Shown here: piece after piece, positions 22,000 through 29,729 of the stretch
Numbering within the stretch: position 1 is the stretch's first letter
Layout: every line of letters begins with the position of its first letter
From: a virus
Reading direction: 5' to 3' (one strand)
Length of the DNA: 44,388 nt
IMG/VR virus record: IMGVR_UViG_3300009285_005276
Coordinates: 1-44,388 of that record
Notes under the pieces: model-generated
Seen by the model: only the letters and a program-made list of their open reading frames with translations
The model's database searches: none
Told to the model about the DNA's origin: nothing
Translations under genes and position numbers: made by a program

Positions 22000-22179
22000 T
22001 TATTTACTTATCATCTTTTCAGCAAATCTGTCCACTGTGCCTATTCCAACTGTGATTCCGAGCAGATACTGAATAGCGGTATAAACATCAGTCTGGGCTT
22101 GCCAGACGGCAATACCCAAAAGGATGACTACAGCCCACCACCTAACCGAAGAAGCGATTGCGATTATTTTGTCTAACAC
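22000..22179 (-). CDS. Holin-like membrane protein with GTG start
   Basis: 59 residues beginning at GTG: (M)LDKIIAIASSVRWWAVVIL, then LGIAVWQAQTDVYTAIQYLL and GITVGIGTVDRFAEKMISK. Two hydrophobic segments (about 15-30 and 35-50) with a basic C-terminus are the usual class II holin layout. It lies between transglycosylase and amidase genes, the standard place for a holin. An in-frame TAA 7 codons upstream and no earlier ATG force a GTG start. It was absent from ATG-based ORF lists. Confidence 0.6.
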   Translation of the reverse strand: MLDKIIAIASSVRWWAVVILLGIAVWQAQTDVYTAIQYLLGITVGIGTVDRFAEKMISK

Positions 22180-22321
22180 GTTTTTGTTTTTTAATTAAAT
22201 CTTCCACGACCTTTTGCTTAGACATCCGGTATTTAAGCATATTGTAATCCTGCGGCACGTCTGTCCATATTTCTTTACCGTCAATAATAAGAGGATGTAA
22301 TTCGTTGGAAATTTTATTCAC
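22142..22321 (-). CDS. Small protein overlapping the holin start (GTG start)
   Basis: 59 residues from a GTG at 22321: (M)NKISNELHPLIIDGKEIWT, then DVPQDYNMLKYRMSKQKVVE and a Lys/Arg-rich tail. Its last 38 bases overlap the holin start in another frame, suggesting coupled lysis genes. No recognised motif. A holin regulator is possible. The GTG choice is uncertain; the open frame begins only here. Confidence 0.45.
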   Translation of the reverse strand: MNKISNELHPLIIDGKEIWTDVPQDYNMLKYRMSKQKVVEDLIKKQKRVRQNNRNRFFG

Positions 22322-22370
22322 GGTGTTGTCTTAAATGAATACATCTGAATAAAATAAGGCACGATTAATC

Positions 22371-22955
22371 TTATAATTTATCTACCAAATCTTTAATTTG
22401 CTTCTTTGTTTCTTCTTTATTTACTGCTGATGATGGGGGAGTTTGCTGTGTTAGCCGTTTAACTATTTCATCGCACCATGCCGACATATTTTCCTTATCG
22501 GCAGTAATTTCGTGATGTGAAATAATGTTAGCTCTAGTGACAGGTATATTATATTTAGTAGTGATTTCCTTGACTCGTTGGCATAAAGATTTCATTTGTT
22601 CTTCTGCCCACGTTTCACCTCTGAAGCCTTCATTCTCAATGCCATATGTGTAGTAATTGGGATTAATGTATGAACCCCATATAGCTTTCTTAATTCCTGC
22701 CCAGATAGGTTGATTGATTCGTCCTGCATGATATGCAGTATCGTCTGGGTTGACGTAGATATGCACTTCTCCATTCTTACCTATTCCCTCATGTGAAGAT
22801 GAATAAATGCCGTTCTTAATATTCTGCCCTTGAAACCAACCGTCAGTTCCAGTCAAACTGCCTTGCATAATATGAATAACTATAGCTTCAGGAATATACC
22901 CGTTTCTTCCTATAACATAGTTGTCCGTAGCAATATTTATTTTCTTTATGTTCAT
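22371..22955 (-). CDS. N-acetylmuramoyl-L-alanine amidase (Amidase_2 type)
   Basis: 194 residues. The Amidase_2 pattern is clear: AIVIHIMQGSLTGTDGWFQG (zinc His28), SSSHEGIGKNGEVHIYV, NPDDTAYHAGR, YGIENEG and NIISHHEITADKE (second His147/148). The usual late C/D ligand region is represented by WCDE. It cleaves the amide between N-acetylmuramic acid and the peptide. The last 35 residues (PPSSAVNKEETKKQIKDLVD) look like a linker or short targeting tail. No signal peptide, so release depends on the holin. Confidence 0.88.
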   Translation of the reverse strand: MNIKKINIATDNYVIGRNGYIPEAIVIHIMQGSLTGTDGWFQGQNIKNGIYSSSHEGIGKNGEVHIYVNPDDTAYHAGRINQPIWAGIKKAIWGSYINPNYYTYGIENEGFRGETWAEEQMKSLCQRVKEITTKYNIPVTRANIISHHEITADKENMSAWCDEIVKRLTQQTPPSSAVNKEETKKQIKDLVDKL

Positions 22956-23023
22956 ATATTTATTATATCATTACTAATACCATTGACTGTTCATAAGCAG
23001 ACTTTCAGCAACCTTAAATGGCG

Positions 23024-23059
23024 AAGGTGCGTTGATTCCACAAATGGAAAGCGCACCTT
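23024..23059. repeat. 8-bp inverted repeat hairpin after the zinc-ribbon gene
   Basis: AAGGTGCG (23024-23031) pairs with CGCACCTT (23052-23059), and TTCC/GGAA pairs inside. It is just downstream of the zinc-ribbon gene on the minus strand. The T-rich run (TTCTTTT) lies on the plus-strand side, so terminator orientation is ambiguous. Confidence 0.45.
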
Positions 23060-23074
23060 CTTTTGGCGGGGCTA

Positions 23075-23296
23075 TTAGCGGAGTTCGAACCATCGGCTGA
23101 CGGTTTCGGCGGGGAGGATTCTTCGTTTCTTATTCGCGTCTATGCAGAGCTTCCTATGCAGGATGGCTTCATCTTTGCAAAGTGGGTGTAAGCCATGACC
23201 ACCTCCCCTCGTTGGCACATACCCGCAAAAAGTGCAGTAAAAGTCTTCTGCGATAGGTTCGCCGCATCTTGGGCATCTTCTATCTCCGTGCGACAT
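23075..23296 (-). CDS. Double zinc-ribbon protein
   Basis: 73 residues: MSHGDRRCPRCGEPIAEDFY, then CTFCGYVPTRGG, then CKDEA and KLCIDANKKRR. The CPRCGE and CTFCGY pair forms a clear zinc ribbon; later Cys may form a second site. It is the third gene in a tightly overlapping set with strong GGAGG Shine-Dalgarno sequences. Its codons are more GC-rich than the surrounding genes, hinting at transfer from another source. Role unknown. Confidence 0.55.
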   Translation of the reverse strand: MSHGDRRCPRCGEPIAEDFYCTFCGYVPTRGGGHGLHPLCKDEAILHRKLCIDANKKRRILPAETVSRWFELR

Positions 23297-23381
23297 TGGT
23301 ACGCCTCCGATATTTCCAACGGCGTTTAATTTCTGTTTTCAGGCAGAGCCACCAATAGACAAATTCATAGTAAATCTTCAT
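23280..23381 (-). CDS. Tiny basic aromatic protein (33 residues)
   Basis: MKIYYEFVYWWLCLKTEIKR then RWKYRRRTNVARR. The N-terminal half is aromatic and weakly hydrophobic, the C-terminal half is strongly basic: a membrane-interacting peptide is plausible. Its ATG overlaps the TGA of the 24-residue gene (ATGA) and its end overlaps the zinc-ribbon start, so three genes are coupled. Confidence 0.4.
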   Translation of the reverse strand: MKIYYEFVYWWLCLKTEIKRRWKYRRRTNVARR

Positions 23382-23452
23382 TGGTTGCCTCCGAACAGGA
23401 GAAGTCCCGATATTACGCCAATCAGGTAAATCAAAACAGTTATTTCATCCAT
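23378..23452 (-). CDS. Tiny membrane peptide (24 residues)
   Basis: MDEITVLIYLIGVISGLLLF then GGNQ. One hydrophobic segment spans residues 5-20. GGAAGGAGGG lies just before the ATG, an unusually strong ribosome-binding site for this genome. It is the first gene of a three-gene coupled set. Too short for normal callers. Confidence 0.45.
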   Translation of the reverse strand: MDEITVLIYLIGVISGLLLFGGNQ

Positions 23453-23476
23453 TGGTTCGCCCTCCTTCCCTAATAT

Positions 23477-23505
23477 TTGACTTGTCTAAGGTACTATGAT
23501 ATACT
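23477..23505 (+). promoter_or_regulatory. Extended -10 sigma70 promoter (plus strand)
   Basis: TTGACT (23477-23482), a 17-nt spacer ending TGA (extended -10), and TATACT (23500-23505). It is the best promoter match in the window. It points into a region with no plus-strand gene, toward the small-RNA candidate and terminator at 23605-23640. Confidence 0.65.
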
Positions 23506-23511
23506 GACCAT

Positions 23512-23642
23512 AGTCTGAAAGTTAGTGATGACTTTTGAGACTCAACTATGAATCTAAAAATGAATAATTATAATGGTTTTCCCTGCCTTATATCATTCTT
23601 TTCGAGCCTCCCATATGCAAAAAATAGCCAAGAGGCTTTTTT
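23512..23642 (+). ncRNA. Candidate small RNA between promoter and terminator
   Basis: About 130 nt starting where the promoter predicts transcription. The 5' end folds as AGTCT (23512-23516) and AAAG with CTTT and AGACT (23538-23542). The 3' end is a terminator hairpin with T-run. No ORF with a Shine-Dalgarno sequence fits inside. It lies between divergent lysis-related genes. Target unknown; it might be antisense or trans-acting. Confidence 0.5.
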
Positions 23643-23643
23643 C
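23605..23643 (+). terminator. Intrinsic terminator of the small RNA
   Basis: AGCCTC (23605-23610) pairs with GAGGCT (23632-23637), then TTTTTTCTTTT. The T-run is only on the plus-strand side. Confidence 0.65.
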
Positions 23644-23646
23644 TTT

Positions 23647-23886
23647 TCAAAACATTTTCTTTTTAACCCATTCAATTACAAATACTGAAGCTATACTAAT
23701 TCCTCCAGCAAAAGCGTAAATATAATTCAGCTTGGCGTCTATAGTATCAAACCTTCTTTCCACTTCCGCTCTAAATTCTTTATTAGCTTTATCCTCGTTA
23801 ATCTGATGTTCCTCCATTCTGCTGAACCTTTTATCAAGCTCTTGAAAGAATTGACTGCGGTAAAAATTATTTTGGTCTTCTGGCAT
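23647..23886 (-). CDS. XhlA-like coiled-coil membrane protein
   Basis: 79 residues. Residues 10-55 form a charged coiled coil (ELDKRFSRMEEHQINEDKAN, then FRAEVERRFDTIDAKLN), followed by a membrane segment (YIYAFAGGISIASVFVIEW) and a basic tip KKKMF. This is the layout of XhlA/hemolysin-like holin partners and related phage membrane proteins. It lies between the lysis block and the internal virion genes. A role in lysis is inferred from architecture and position. Confidence 0.55.
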   Translation of the reverse strand: MPEDQNNFYRSQFFQELDKRFSRMEEHQINEDKANKEFRAEVERRFDTIDAKLNYIYAFAGGISIASVFVIEWVKKKMF

Positions 23887-24008
23887 AACTTAATTATTAC
23901 ATGATTTGACTTTAAAATAGAGAACAAGCTAAGAAAAAACGACGTCGGGAAAGTTTTTGTGGGATTCTTATATGACAACGTTTCTAATAATCATTTTTAT
24001 AATATTCA

Positions 24009-25187
24009 TCATCGCGCTCCTGAAGTGATTTTCCTGATATAGTCTAGGCTTTTTGCTGCACCCAATTTCGTTGGAGTAGAAATAAAGTCCGGTATTGCTC
24101 TATCAATTACGTCTCCAATAGTCTTTACGCTTGTTCCTTTATGTCCAATTACCTTTATTAGTTGGTCTCTTGTTTGCTTAAACAAGCTATAAGTCGCATT
24201 TAATTTAGAGAATTCTGTTCCTTTAGCTCCTGAATCTAATACGTCTGATATTTTTATTGCCGCGTCTTGTAATCTTGTATTTAATCCAGAAAGTTTTGCA
24301 TCAAATTTAAAGGCAGTTGTCGGTAGCTTTTTATTATTGATTAACTGCTTTAACTTTAAAGCATTTCTCCACGCCATCTGTCCTCCATTTTTAATAGCAT
24401 CATCAATCGCTCCAAGCAGCTCATCTCCTTTACCTAAAATTGTCCTAAATGACCTTTTCGCGTCATTCAGCGTACCCAAAACATCATCGCCCAAATTAAC
24501 TACTTTTGAACCTACATCACTGGCGGCTATTTTATTAAAACCTTCCCCTGTCTTTTTTAAGACATTGGTAGCGACCTTAACTCCCTGTCTTGGAGTAGCA
24601 AAAAATTTACCAGCGTCTAAATACTTACGAGCATAAGAAGTAACCGCCTCACCTTTAATAGGAAACTCCCTTGCTACATCTCCTGCGACTTTACTGCCAC
24701 GACCAGTAGCAGAATTAACTAACGATTGTGCCGCTCTATCCATCGCCTGTTGAGTTACTTTAGCTGAAAGAACACTTTTAATCGGCCCTGCAAATAATTC
24801 AGCCCCAAACTCTGCTACCTTTCCAGAAGTTTCTGCTAAATTACGAGATTTAAGTTGTTCCTCAACAAAAGCTCCTTCGGAAGTTTCGGGTTTTAACGAC
24901 TTCAAGCCCGTTCTAGCTCTTATTTGCTGATAGTTTTCTGTTGGGTCTATGGCTGCAAGAAGTTTTTGCCCTCCTGTTTGCAACGGTTTAGCAATGCCTC
25001 TGCCAGATTCAATCAATCCCTTAACTGCTCCTGCGGAAAAGTCTCCCAATGTTTCGCCAAATTTCTGGTAACCTGTTTTGGGTGGTTCAAATCCAGGTGG
25101 AACAAAACCAGCTTCAAAACGCTTAATCTGGTCTATGGTTAATCCTTTAGCTCTTAATGCTTTAAATTCTTCAAATTGTAATGGCAT
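24009..25187 (-). CDS. Large internal or ejection protein candidate
   Basis: 392 residues, Gly/Ala-rich and mostly helical. It begins MPLQFEEFKALRAKGLTIDQ and has repeated amphipathic helices (FGETLGDFSAGAVKGLIESG; AELFAGPIKSVLSAKVTQQA) and a C-terminal region of mixed charge ending IRKITSGAR. No enzyme motif or membrane segment. The start overlaps the upstream gene by 1 nt. Podovirus genomes commonly encode two or three helical internal proteins ejected with DNA; this and the 533-residue neighbour fit that role by position and composition. Confidence 0.5.
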   Translation of the reverse strand: MPLQFEEFKALRAKGLTIDQIKRFEAGFVPPGFEPPKTGYQKFGETLGDFSAGAVKGLIESGRGIAKPLQTGGQKLLAAIDPTENYQQIRARTGLKSLKPETSEGAFVEEQLKSRNLAETSGKVAEFGAELFAGPIKSVLSAKVTQQAMDRAAQSLVNSATGRGSKVAGDVAREFPIKGEAVTSYARKYLDAGKFFATPRQGVKVATNVLKKTGEGFNKIAASDVGSKVVNLGDDVLGTLNDAKRSFRTILGKGDELLGAIDDAIKNGGQMAWRNALKLKQLINNKKLPTTAFKFDAKLSGLNTRLQDAAIKISDVLDSGAKGTEFSKLNATYSLFKQTRDQLIKVIGHKGTSVKTIGDVIDRAIPDFISTPTKLGAAKSLDYIRKITSGAR

Positions 25188-26788
25188 TATTGTGATTCCT
25201 GAAGATAAAGTTGGTAAGCCTCTTCATCGCCAAGCTCTGCTTCTGCGTTGTCCGCAACTTCACTTAAAACATTAACATCCGTAGCCACACCCGAAGCGAT
25301 AGTATAACCGGATATTTTCAGTTCCCTCTCATAGGCACTCTTCATTGTGTTATAAAACGTGGTTGTATCAATACGATTCTGCTCGTTGGTTTTATTCGGA
25401 CTTGGTAGGGTCGCCTTTAAACGTTCAAATTCTTGTTCATTTATTTGTTTACCTGAACGCAAGTAAAGAAGGGTATTATTCATATCGCCTAACATAACCA
25501 AAAACTGTTCTTGGTCTTGATTTAATCCTCTTTGACCGACTGGTTTATCCTGTACTGTTGTCATAAGTCTACCAACCGCTCCACCCGTAGGAACTTTGTT
25601 AATTAGTGTCTGTATATTAGGTACAAAATAATTTATAAATTGGTCATAACCTGCATATCTTGTTCTTTGTACGTCCGTTAATTTAGCAGGTAACCCATTT
25701 TGAGCATTAACCACTTGACCAGGAGAAACCGCAGTCATATTCATAAGGTTTATTTCACGAATTTGATTTAAAATTGCGTTTCTTTCTTGCGACGTGTACG
25801 CATTTGTTTGTGCTATTTTTAATCTCTCAATGGACATAGCATTTAAAGCATTTCTTTGTGTATTTAAAGCATCAAATTCATTTAGTCTTTGGTCAAAAGA
25901 AGCTAACGCCAATTTTTGAGTTAATTCCATATTGCGCGACTCTCTGGCCTCTTTCATCATCGCCATATTCTGGTCAAAGAATTCTTTTTGGGCTTCTAAA
26001 GTCGGAACGAGTTTATTGCCAACAATAGTTAAGCCAGCTTCATTTAATTGTTTCAATGCGCTCTCTCTAGCTTTATCATTTTGACCTATGGCTGTATTTA
26101 TAATCTGCTCTACATCAGTCAGTACCTGCTTACGCATATCAAAATTAGCATCTAGCAAAATACCTGCCAATTTTCTATCTACACCCAAACTGGAAGCCGC
26201 CAAAGTATCACTTAATGATTTTATTTGAACTCCTAAATCTCCGGAAAAGAATAATCCGGCTTGTTCGAATTTACGCTTATATGCCTCTACGTCTTGCGCG
26301 AACTGTGTACTTAACTGCGCCTTTTGTGCTTCAGATTCTGCAGTAGATAATGCTATTTGCGCTTCATTTCTTTCTTTGGAAAGTTTAAATTGTGGAGAAG
26401 ATTCCACTTGTGCCAGAGCATCAGATGCCGAAGGTATTTTATTAAACTGCTCCATAAAAGAGGTGGCGTTGAATTCAGGAGATTTAATACTACCAAAACC
26501 CGATTCATCACCTCCGCCGGCAGTTTCTACCGCACCAGTAGCTGTCCCTCCTGTTGGCGGAGGTGTTTCAGTAGGAGTTGTTGGTGTTGGAGTTGGCGTA
26601 GGCGTAGGAGTATTTAATTGTTTAAGCAAAGCAGGATTTTGAAATTCGCTTCCAGTATACTGGCCAAGTCTATCGGCCAAACCCGATTCTTCATAGAGTT
26701 TCTTTCGTGCTGGAAAACTGGAATCTTGTCCTTTTGATTTCAGATAATCAACTATGGAAGTTGTGGTATTTAAATACGTTTCTGCCAT
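25187..26788 (-). CDS. Large internal or structural protein with Thr-Pro linker
   Basis: 533 residues. Residues about 60-85 are a TPTPTPTPTTPTETPPPTGG linker. The remainder is a long helical region rich in Gln, Ala and Asn (RNEAQIALSTAESEAQKAQL; TQKLALASFDQRLNEFDALN), then a C-terminal acidic tail. No catalytic motif. It is translationally coupled to the 392-residue gene and lies next to the tail nozzle module. It is likely a virion internal or ejection protein. The Thr-Pro linker may be another extended flexible or glycosylated segment, though much shorter than the Ser/Thr tracts. Confidence 0.5.
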   Translation of the reverse strand: MAETYLNTTTSIVDYLKSKGQDSSFPARKKLYEESGLADRLGQYTGSEFQNPALLKQLNTPTPTPTPTPTTPTETPPPTGGTATGAVETAGGGDESGFGSIKSPEFNATSFMEQFNKIPSASDALAQVESSPQFKLSKERNEAQIALSTAESEAQKAQLSTQFAQDVEAYKRKFEQAGLFFSGDLGVQIKSLSDTLAASSLGVDRKLAGILLDANFDMRKQVLTDVEQIINTAIGQNDKARESALKQLNEAGLTIVGNKLVPTLEAQKEFFDQNMAMMKEARESRNMELTQKLALASFDQRLNEFDALNTQRNALNAMSIERLKIAQTNAYTSQERNAILNQIREINLMNMTAVSPGQVVNAQNGLPAKLTDVQRTRYAGYDQFINYFVPNIQTLINKVPTGGAVGRLMTTVQDKPVGQRGLNQDQEQFLVMLGDMNNTLLYLRSGKQINEQEFERLKATLPSPNKTNEQNRIDTTTFYNTMKSAYERELKISGYTIASGVATDVNVLSEVADNAEAELGDEEAYQLYLQESQ

Positions 26789-26798
26789 ATATTATTTA

Positions 26799-27446
26799 TT
26801 ATACGAGAAAAATTAAAAACTGTCTTAATTTTAATACATTGTTCACGTCTGCTCCTGACCATTGGGCTGTAATCCTGAACTCCTGCATAGCATTAGTGTT
26901 AAACGTTAAAGCTCCGGTTCTGCCCGTATCTTTATTCACGTTATTTATTTTAGCTTCTAAATGGGATTCAATAGTTCCAGTAGTTCCGACTGTAGGTACG
27001 GTCATAATCCACTCTACTGACCAAGGGGAGTCTGTAACCTGTCCTGCTGTAGAAGTAATCGTGTGATGAGTTGTAGCGGAACTCCCGCCCTCTAATGCCT
27101 TAAATCTTAAAGTAAAAGTAGGCGTTCCTGAAACAGTAGAATATGTCCCCAGAGCTTTAATTACAAAAGCGCGGGAACGAATAAAGGGAGTAAAAAACAA
27201 TTTTTTCGATTTAAGGGTGGTTTCTGTAACCGTATTGGATAAATCGGAAGCTGCCGTATCATTCACAATATTTATCATGCCTGTAGGCACTCTTTCTCCT
27301 ACTTCTGTAAATTCCTGCTTAATTCCTCTGGTAGCAAAAGAATCTTTTATCAGGAACAATTCTCTGGCATTTTCTTCAGGCTTGTTGAAATCAAACGGTT
27401 CAGGCGTTTTAGGTCTTACTTTATTTAATTCAAATCGCGGTTTCAT
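26799..27446 (-). CDS. Tail or virion structural protein, unknown
   Basis: 215 residues. Beta-rich with Thr/Val/Ala (TLRFKALEGGSSATTHHTIT; WSVEWIMTVPTVGTTGTI). It overlaps the nozzle-like gene by 4 nt (ATG within its end) and precedes the 533-residue gene. The NNVLKLRQFLIFLV ending is hydrophobic and could pack into a trimer or membrane. A minor tail protein is likely from position only. Confidence 0.5.
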   Translation of the reverse strand: MKPRFELNKVRPKTPEPFDFNKPEENARELFLIKDSFATRGIKQEFTEVGERVPTGMINIVNDTAASDLSNTVTETTLKSKKLFFTPFIRSRAFVIKALGTYSTVSGTPTFTLRFKALEGGSSATTHHTITSTAGQVTDSPWSVEWIMTVPTVGTTGTIESHLEAKINNVNKDTGRTGALTFNTNAMQEFRITAQWSGADVNNVLKLRQFLIFLV

Positions 27447-29173
27447 TTAATTGTATCGGTTTTAATGTCCGAAATAATAAAACCATTAAATACAGGGGCA
27501 TTTACGCTTGAATTTTCCGTTACCCTAAAACCAATACGATACCCCTTAGCCTCTCTTGGTAAAGGAAGGTAGTTGTTGATTTTCTCGGCGAAACCAAGAC
27601 TTTTATAATCGGAAATTCCTTTCCTATCTTCTACCCGCCAATCAATCTGCCACCTGCCCTTTTCCGCCAGAGCTTGCAGAAAGCCAAAAGATTTAATGAT
27701 ATGCGGAGAATTCATGTCATACATTGGGGTTTCAAATTTAGCCGAAACAGCAGACCCGGTATTAGAAATCCTGTCTTGAAAAACATCTCCGCCTACAATA
27801 GTCGCATTAGAGTTTAAATGCCTTGTTGAGAACATTCTAAAAAGCTGGCCTGAAGTATTACCCCATACTAAAAAATCTTTTTGAGTAGTGTAATTTCCCG
27901 TCCCCTGCACAGTCCCAGTTCCATAGGGTACGGATTTAAACGAACCAAAATGCGATAAATTCGTAAATCCATCATACGTTGACCAAGAACGCGTCTTTGT
28001 ATCAAAGACCAAAACAACGTCGTTTCTAGTTTCTGGTTGGGTGATATTTCCTATATACAAAAAATACTTGCCATCAAAACTTCCCGCAAATGTATTATTT
28101 ATTACTCTTGCCTGCGAAGTATCATATTTAGGAACAAAGTTATCTATATATTCTTTTACTGGTTCAGAAATCAATCTCCATTGTCCTCCTGTTCCTTCCC
28201 AAATTCCTAAAGCACAAAAAGTGTATAAAAAACCATTTATTTCTTCTACAACTCTATGATTATACGCGCCAACTTTATAATCTAATTGAGTTAAAGAAGA
28301 AAGATTATAGCCAAAAGTGGAATTAGCTTTAAAGATAAGCAAGTTTTCTTTATAGTCTTTCAGCCCAGTTATAATCTCGCCGTACTGGTCTTCAACGTCA
28401 AAAAAACCGTCAGCGTTCCAATTAGCAGGGTCGCCCCTGTCAGAATAAGAAACTCGGATGGGAGAACTGTTCGTTCCAGAGATTCCAGAACCAGCCACAT
28501 AAACTCGGTCTTTATAATTAGTTAAAAAGAGTCCGTTAGGCGGAGTGGTTGCCGAACTCATGGTTGTACCGTCCCATGTATAAATGGAGGTACGGGCGTT
28601 AATTACCAATAAATTATTTAGGATTGCGTAATAGACTCCCTGTTGTCCTGCGAAATTAGTGCTGTCTATTGAATCAATCTGATGTACTGCCGCGCCAGAG
28701 GAATGAGCTGAAGTAATTGTTCCGCCAGACACTGTAAAAGTCCCTGCCCCTTTTGCGCTATAAGTAATTAAATCCCCTTCAATTTCTATAGTTCCTGAAG
28801 CGTCAAAATTAGTGGTATCACCCACGTTTATTGTGGCGTCTCCAACAGCGACATTAGCGGTCAGCCTTGTACCGAAAAAGCGATTTATATCGGTATTGCC
28901 CGCGTCTTCCCTAGCAAATATAAAATGACGAGTCGGCTGGCTATTTCCAGAGATAGTCAAAGCAAAAGAATGAGAACTTCCTATGGTTCCGGCTAGAGTG
29001 TTTCCGAATTGTACTGAACCTCTCCTTTTCCTTAACCTGCCCCGATTGTCTATTTCGATATTCAGAGCGTCCCTTAATTCATTTGTTTCGTTTTCAAATT
29101 CGGATTTATCCGACCTGTGAATCCCGCCAGAGAAATTTAGTACCCCAAAATCATTTAACGGTCTTGTTGCCAT
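27443..29173 (-). CDS. Tail nozzle / gp10-like beta-propeller protein
   Basis: 576 residues. The start MATRPLNDFGVLNFSGGIHR and ELRDALNIEIDNRGRLRKRR then GSVQFG is typical of podovirus tail nozzle or stabilisation proteins, followed by propeller-like repeats (DRVYVAGSG; NLLIFKANSTFGYNLSSLTQ; DGKYFLYIGN; TKTRSWSTYDGF). These proteins form the tube tip through which DNA passes. It is adjacent to the adaptor gene, separated by an opposite-strand HNH gene. Identification is by start motif, length and synteny. Confidence 0.7.
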   Translation of the reverse strand: MATRPLNDFGVLNFSGGIHRSDKSEFENETNELRDALNIEIDNRGRLRKRRGSVQFGNTLAGTIGSSHSFALTISGNSQPTRHFIFAREDAGNTDINRFFGTRLTANVAVGDATINVGDTTNFDASGTIEIEGDLITYSAKGAGTFTVSGGTITSAHSSGAAVHQIDSIDSTNFAGQQGVYYAILNNLLVINARTSIYTWDGTTMSSATTPPNGLFLTNYKDRVYVAGSGISGTNSSPIRVSYSDRGDPANWNADGFFDVEDQYGEIITGLKDYKENLLIFKANSTFGYNLSSLTQLDYKVGAYNHRVVEEINGFLYTFCALGIWEGTGGQWRLISEPVKEYIDNFVPKYDTSQARVINNTFAGSFDGKYFLYIGNITQPETRNDVVLVFDTKTRSWSTYDGFTNLSHFGSFKSVPYGTGTVQGTGNYTTQKDFLVWGNTSGQLFRMFSTRHLNSNATIVGGDVFQDRISNTGSAVSAKFETPMYDMNSPHIIKSFGFLQALAEKGRWQIDWRVEDRKGISDYKSLGFAEKINNYLPLPREAKGYRIGFRVTENSSVNAPVFNGFIISDIKTDTIK

Positions 29174-29219
29174 TAGTTAATCATTGATTGCTTTTTATAA
29201 TGGGTATACTATTGGGGTA

Positions 29220-29729
29220 ATGGAGTGTGTAAATCGAATCTGTAAAGTTTGTAAAAGAAAATTTCAAGTTAAAGCGTTCAGGCTTAAACATGGACGTGGA
29301 TTGGTCTGCTCTAAGGTTTGTAGACATAAATGGCAAAAAATTGTAATGGGTCAAGAAAAAAGTCTTTGGTGGAAAGGAGGAGTATCTTTTCGTAGTGGTT
29401 ATAAATTTATTCATCAACCTAAACATCCTTATGCCAACGGAACTGGCTATGTGCGTGAGCATAGATTGATTATTGAAAAACACATTAAAAGATTTTTGAC
29501 ACCGGGTGAAATTGTCCATCACAAAAATGGGAATACGCTGGATAACCGTATTCAAAATCTTAAAGTAGTAACTAAATCTTGGCACTCCACGCATCATCAT
29601 AAAATACAAACTAATTGTCTTTGTGGGAAAGACTCTCGGTCTAAAGGGCTTTGCTGGAATCATTATATACAGGGAAGAAAAAAAGGGTTTCATGTAGTTC
29701 TTAACCAATTGACCTCGGAAACAAATTAG
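29220..29729 (+). CDS. Free-standing HNH homing endonuclease (opposite strand)
   Basis: 169 residues from ATG at 29220 (an upstream TTG in frame at 29184 is less likely). N-terminal zinc ribbon CKVCKRKF...CSKVCRHKW, then the NUMOD/HNH layout LWWKGGVSFRSGYKFIHQPK, GYVREHRLIIEKHI, IVHHKNGNTLDNRIQNLKVV and HSTHHH. The catalytic HH and N residues are present. It lies opposite to the tail operon and its 3' end overlaps the adaptor gene's end by 29 nt. It is not inside a visible intron, so it is probably a free-standing mobile endonuclease. Confidence 0.8.
   Translation: MECVNRICKVCKRKFQVKAFRLKHGRGLVCSKVCRHKWQKIVMGQEKSLWWKGGVSFRSGYKFIHQPKHPYANGTGYVREHRLIIEKHIKRFLTPGEIVHHKNGNTLDNRIQNLKVVTKSWHSTHHHKIQTNCLCGKDSRSKGLCWNHYIQGRKKGFHVVLNQLTSETN

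Noticed and set aside
23548-23690. Short peptide frame inside the small-RNA region
   Set aside because: No Shine-Dalgarno sequence, and it runs through the terminator into the T-rich tail.
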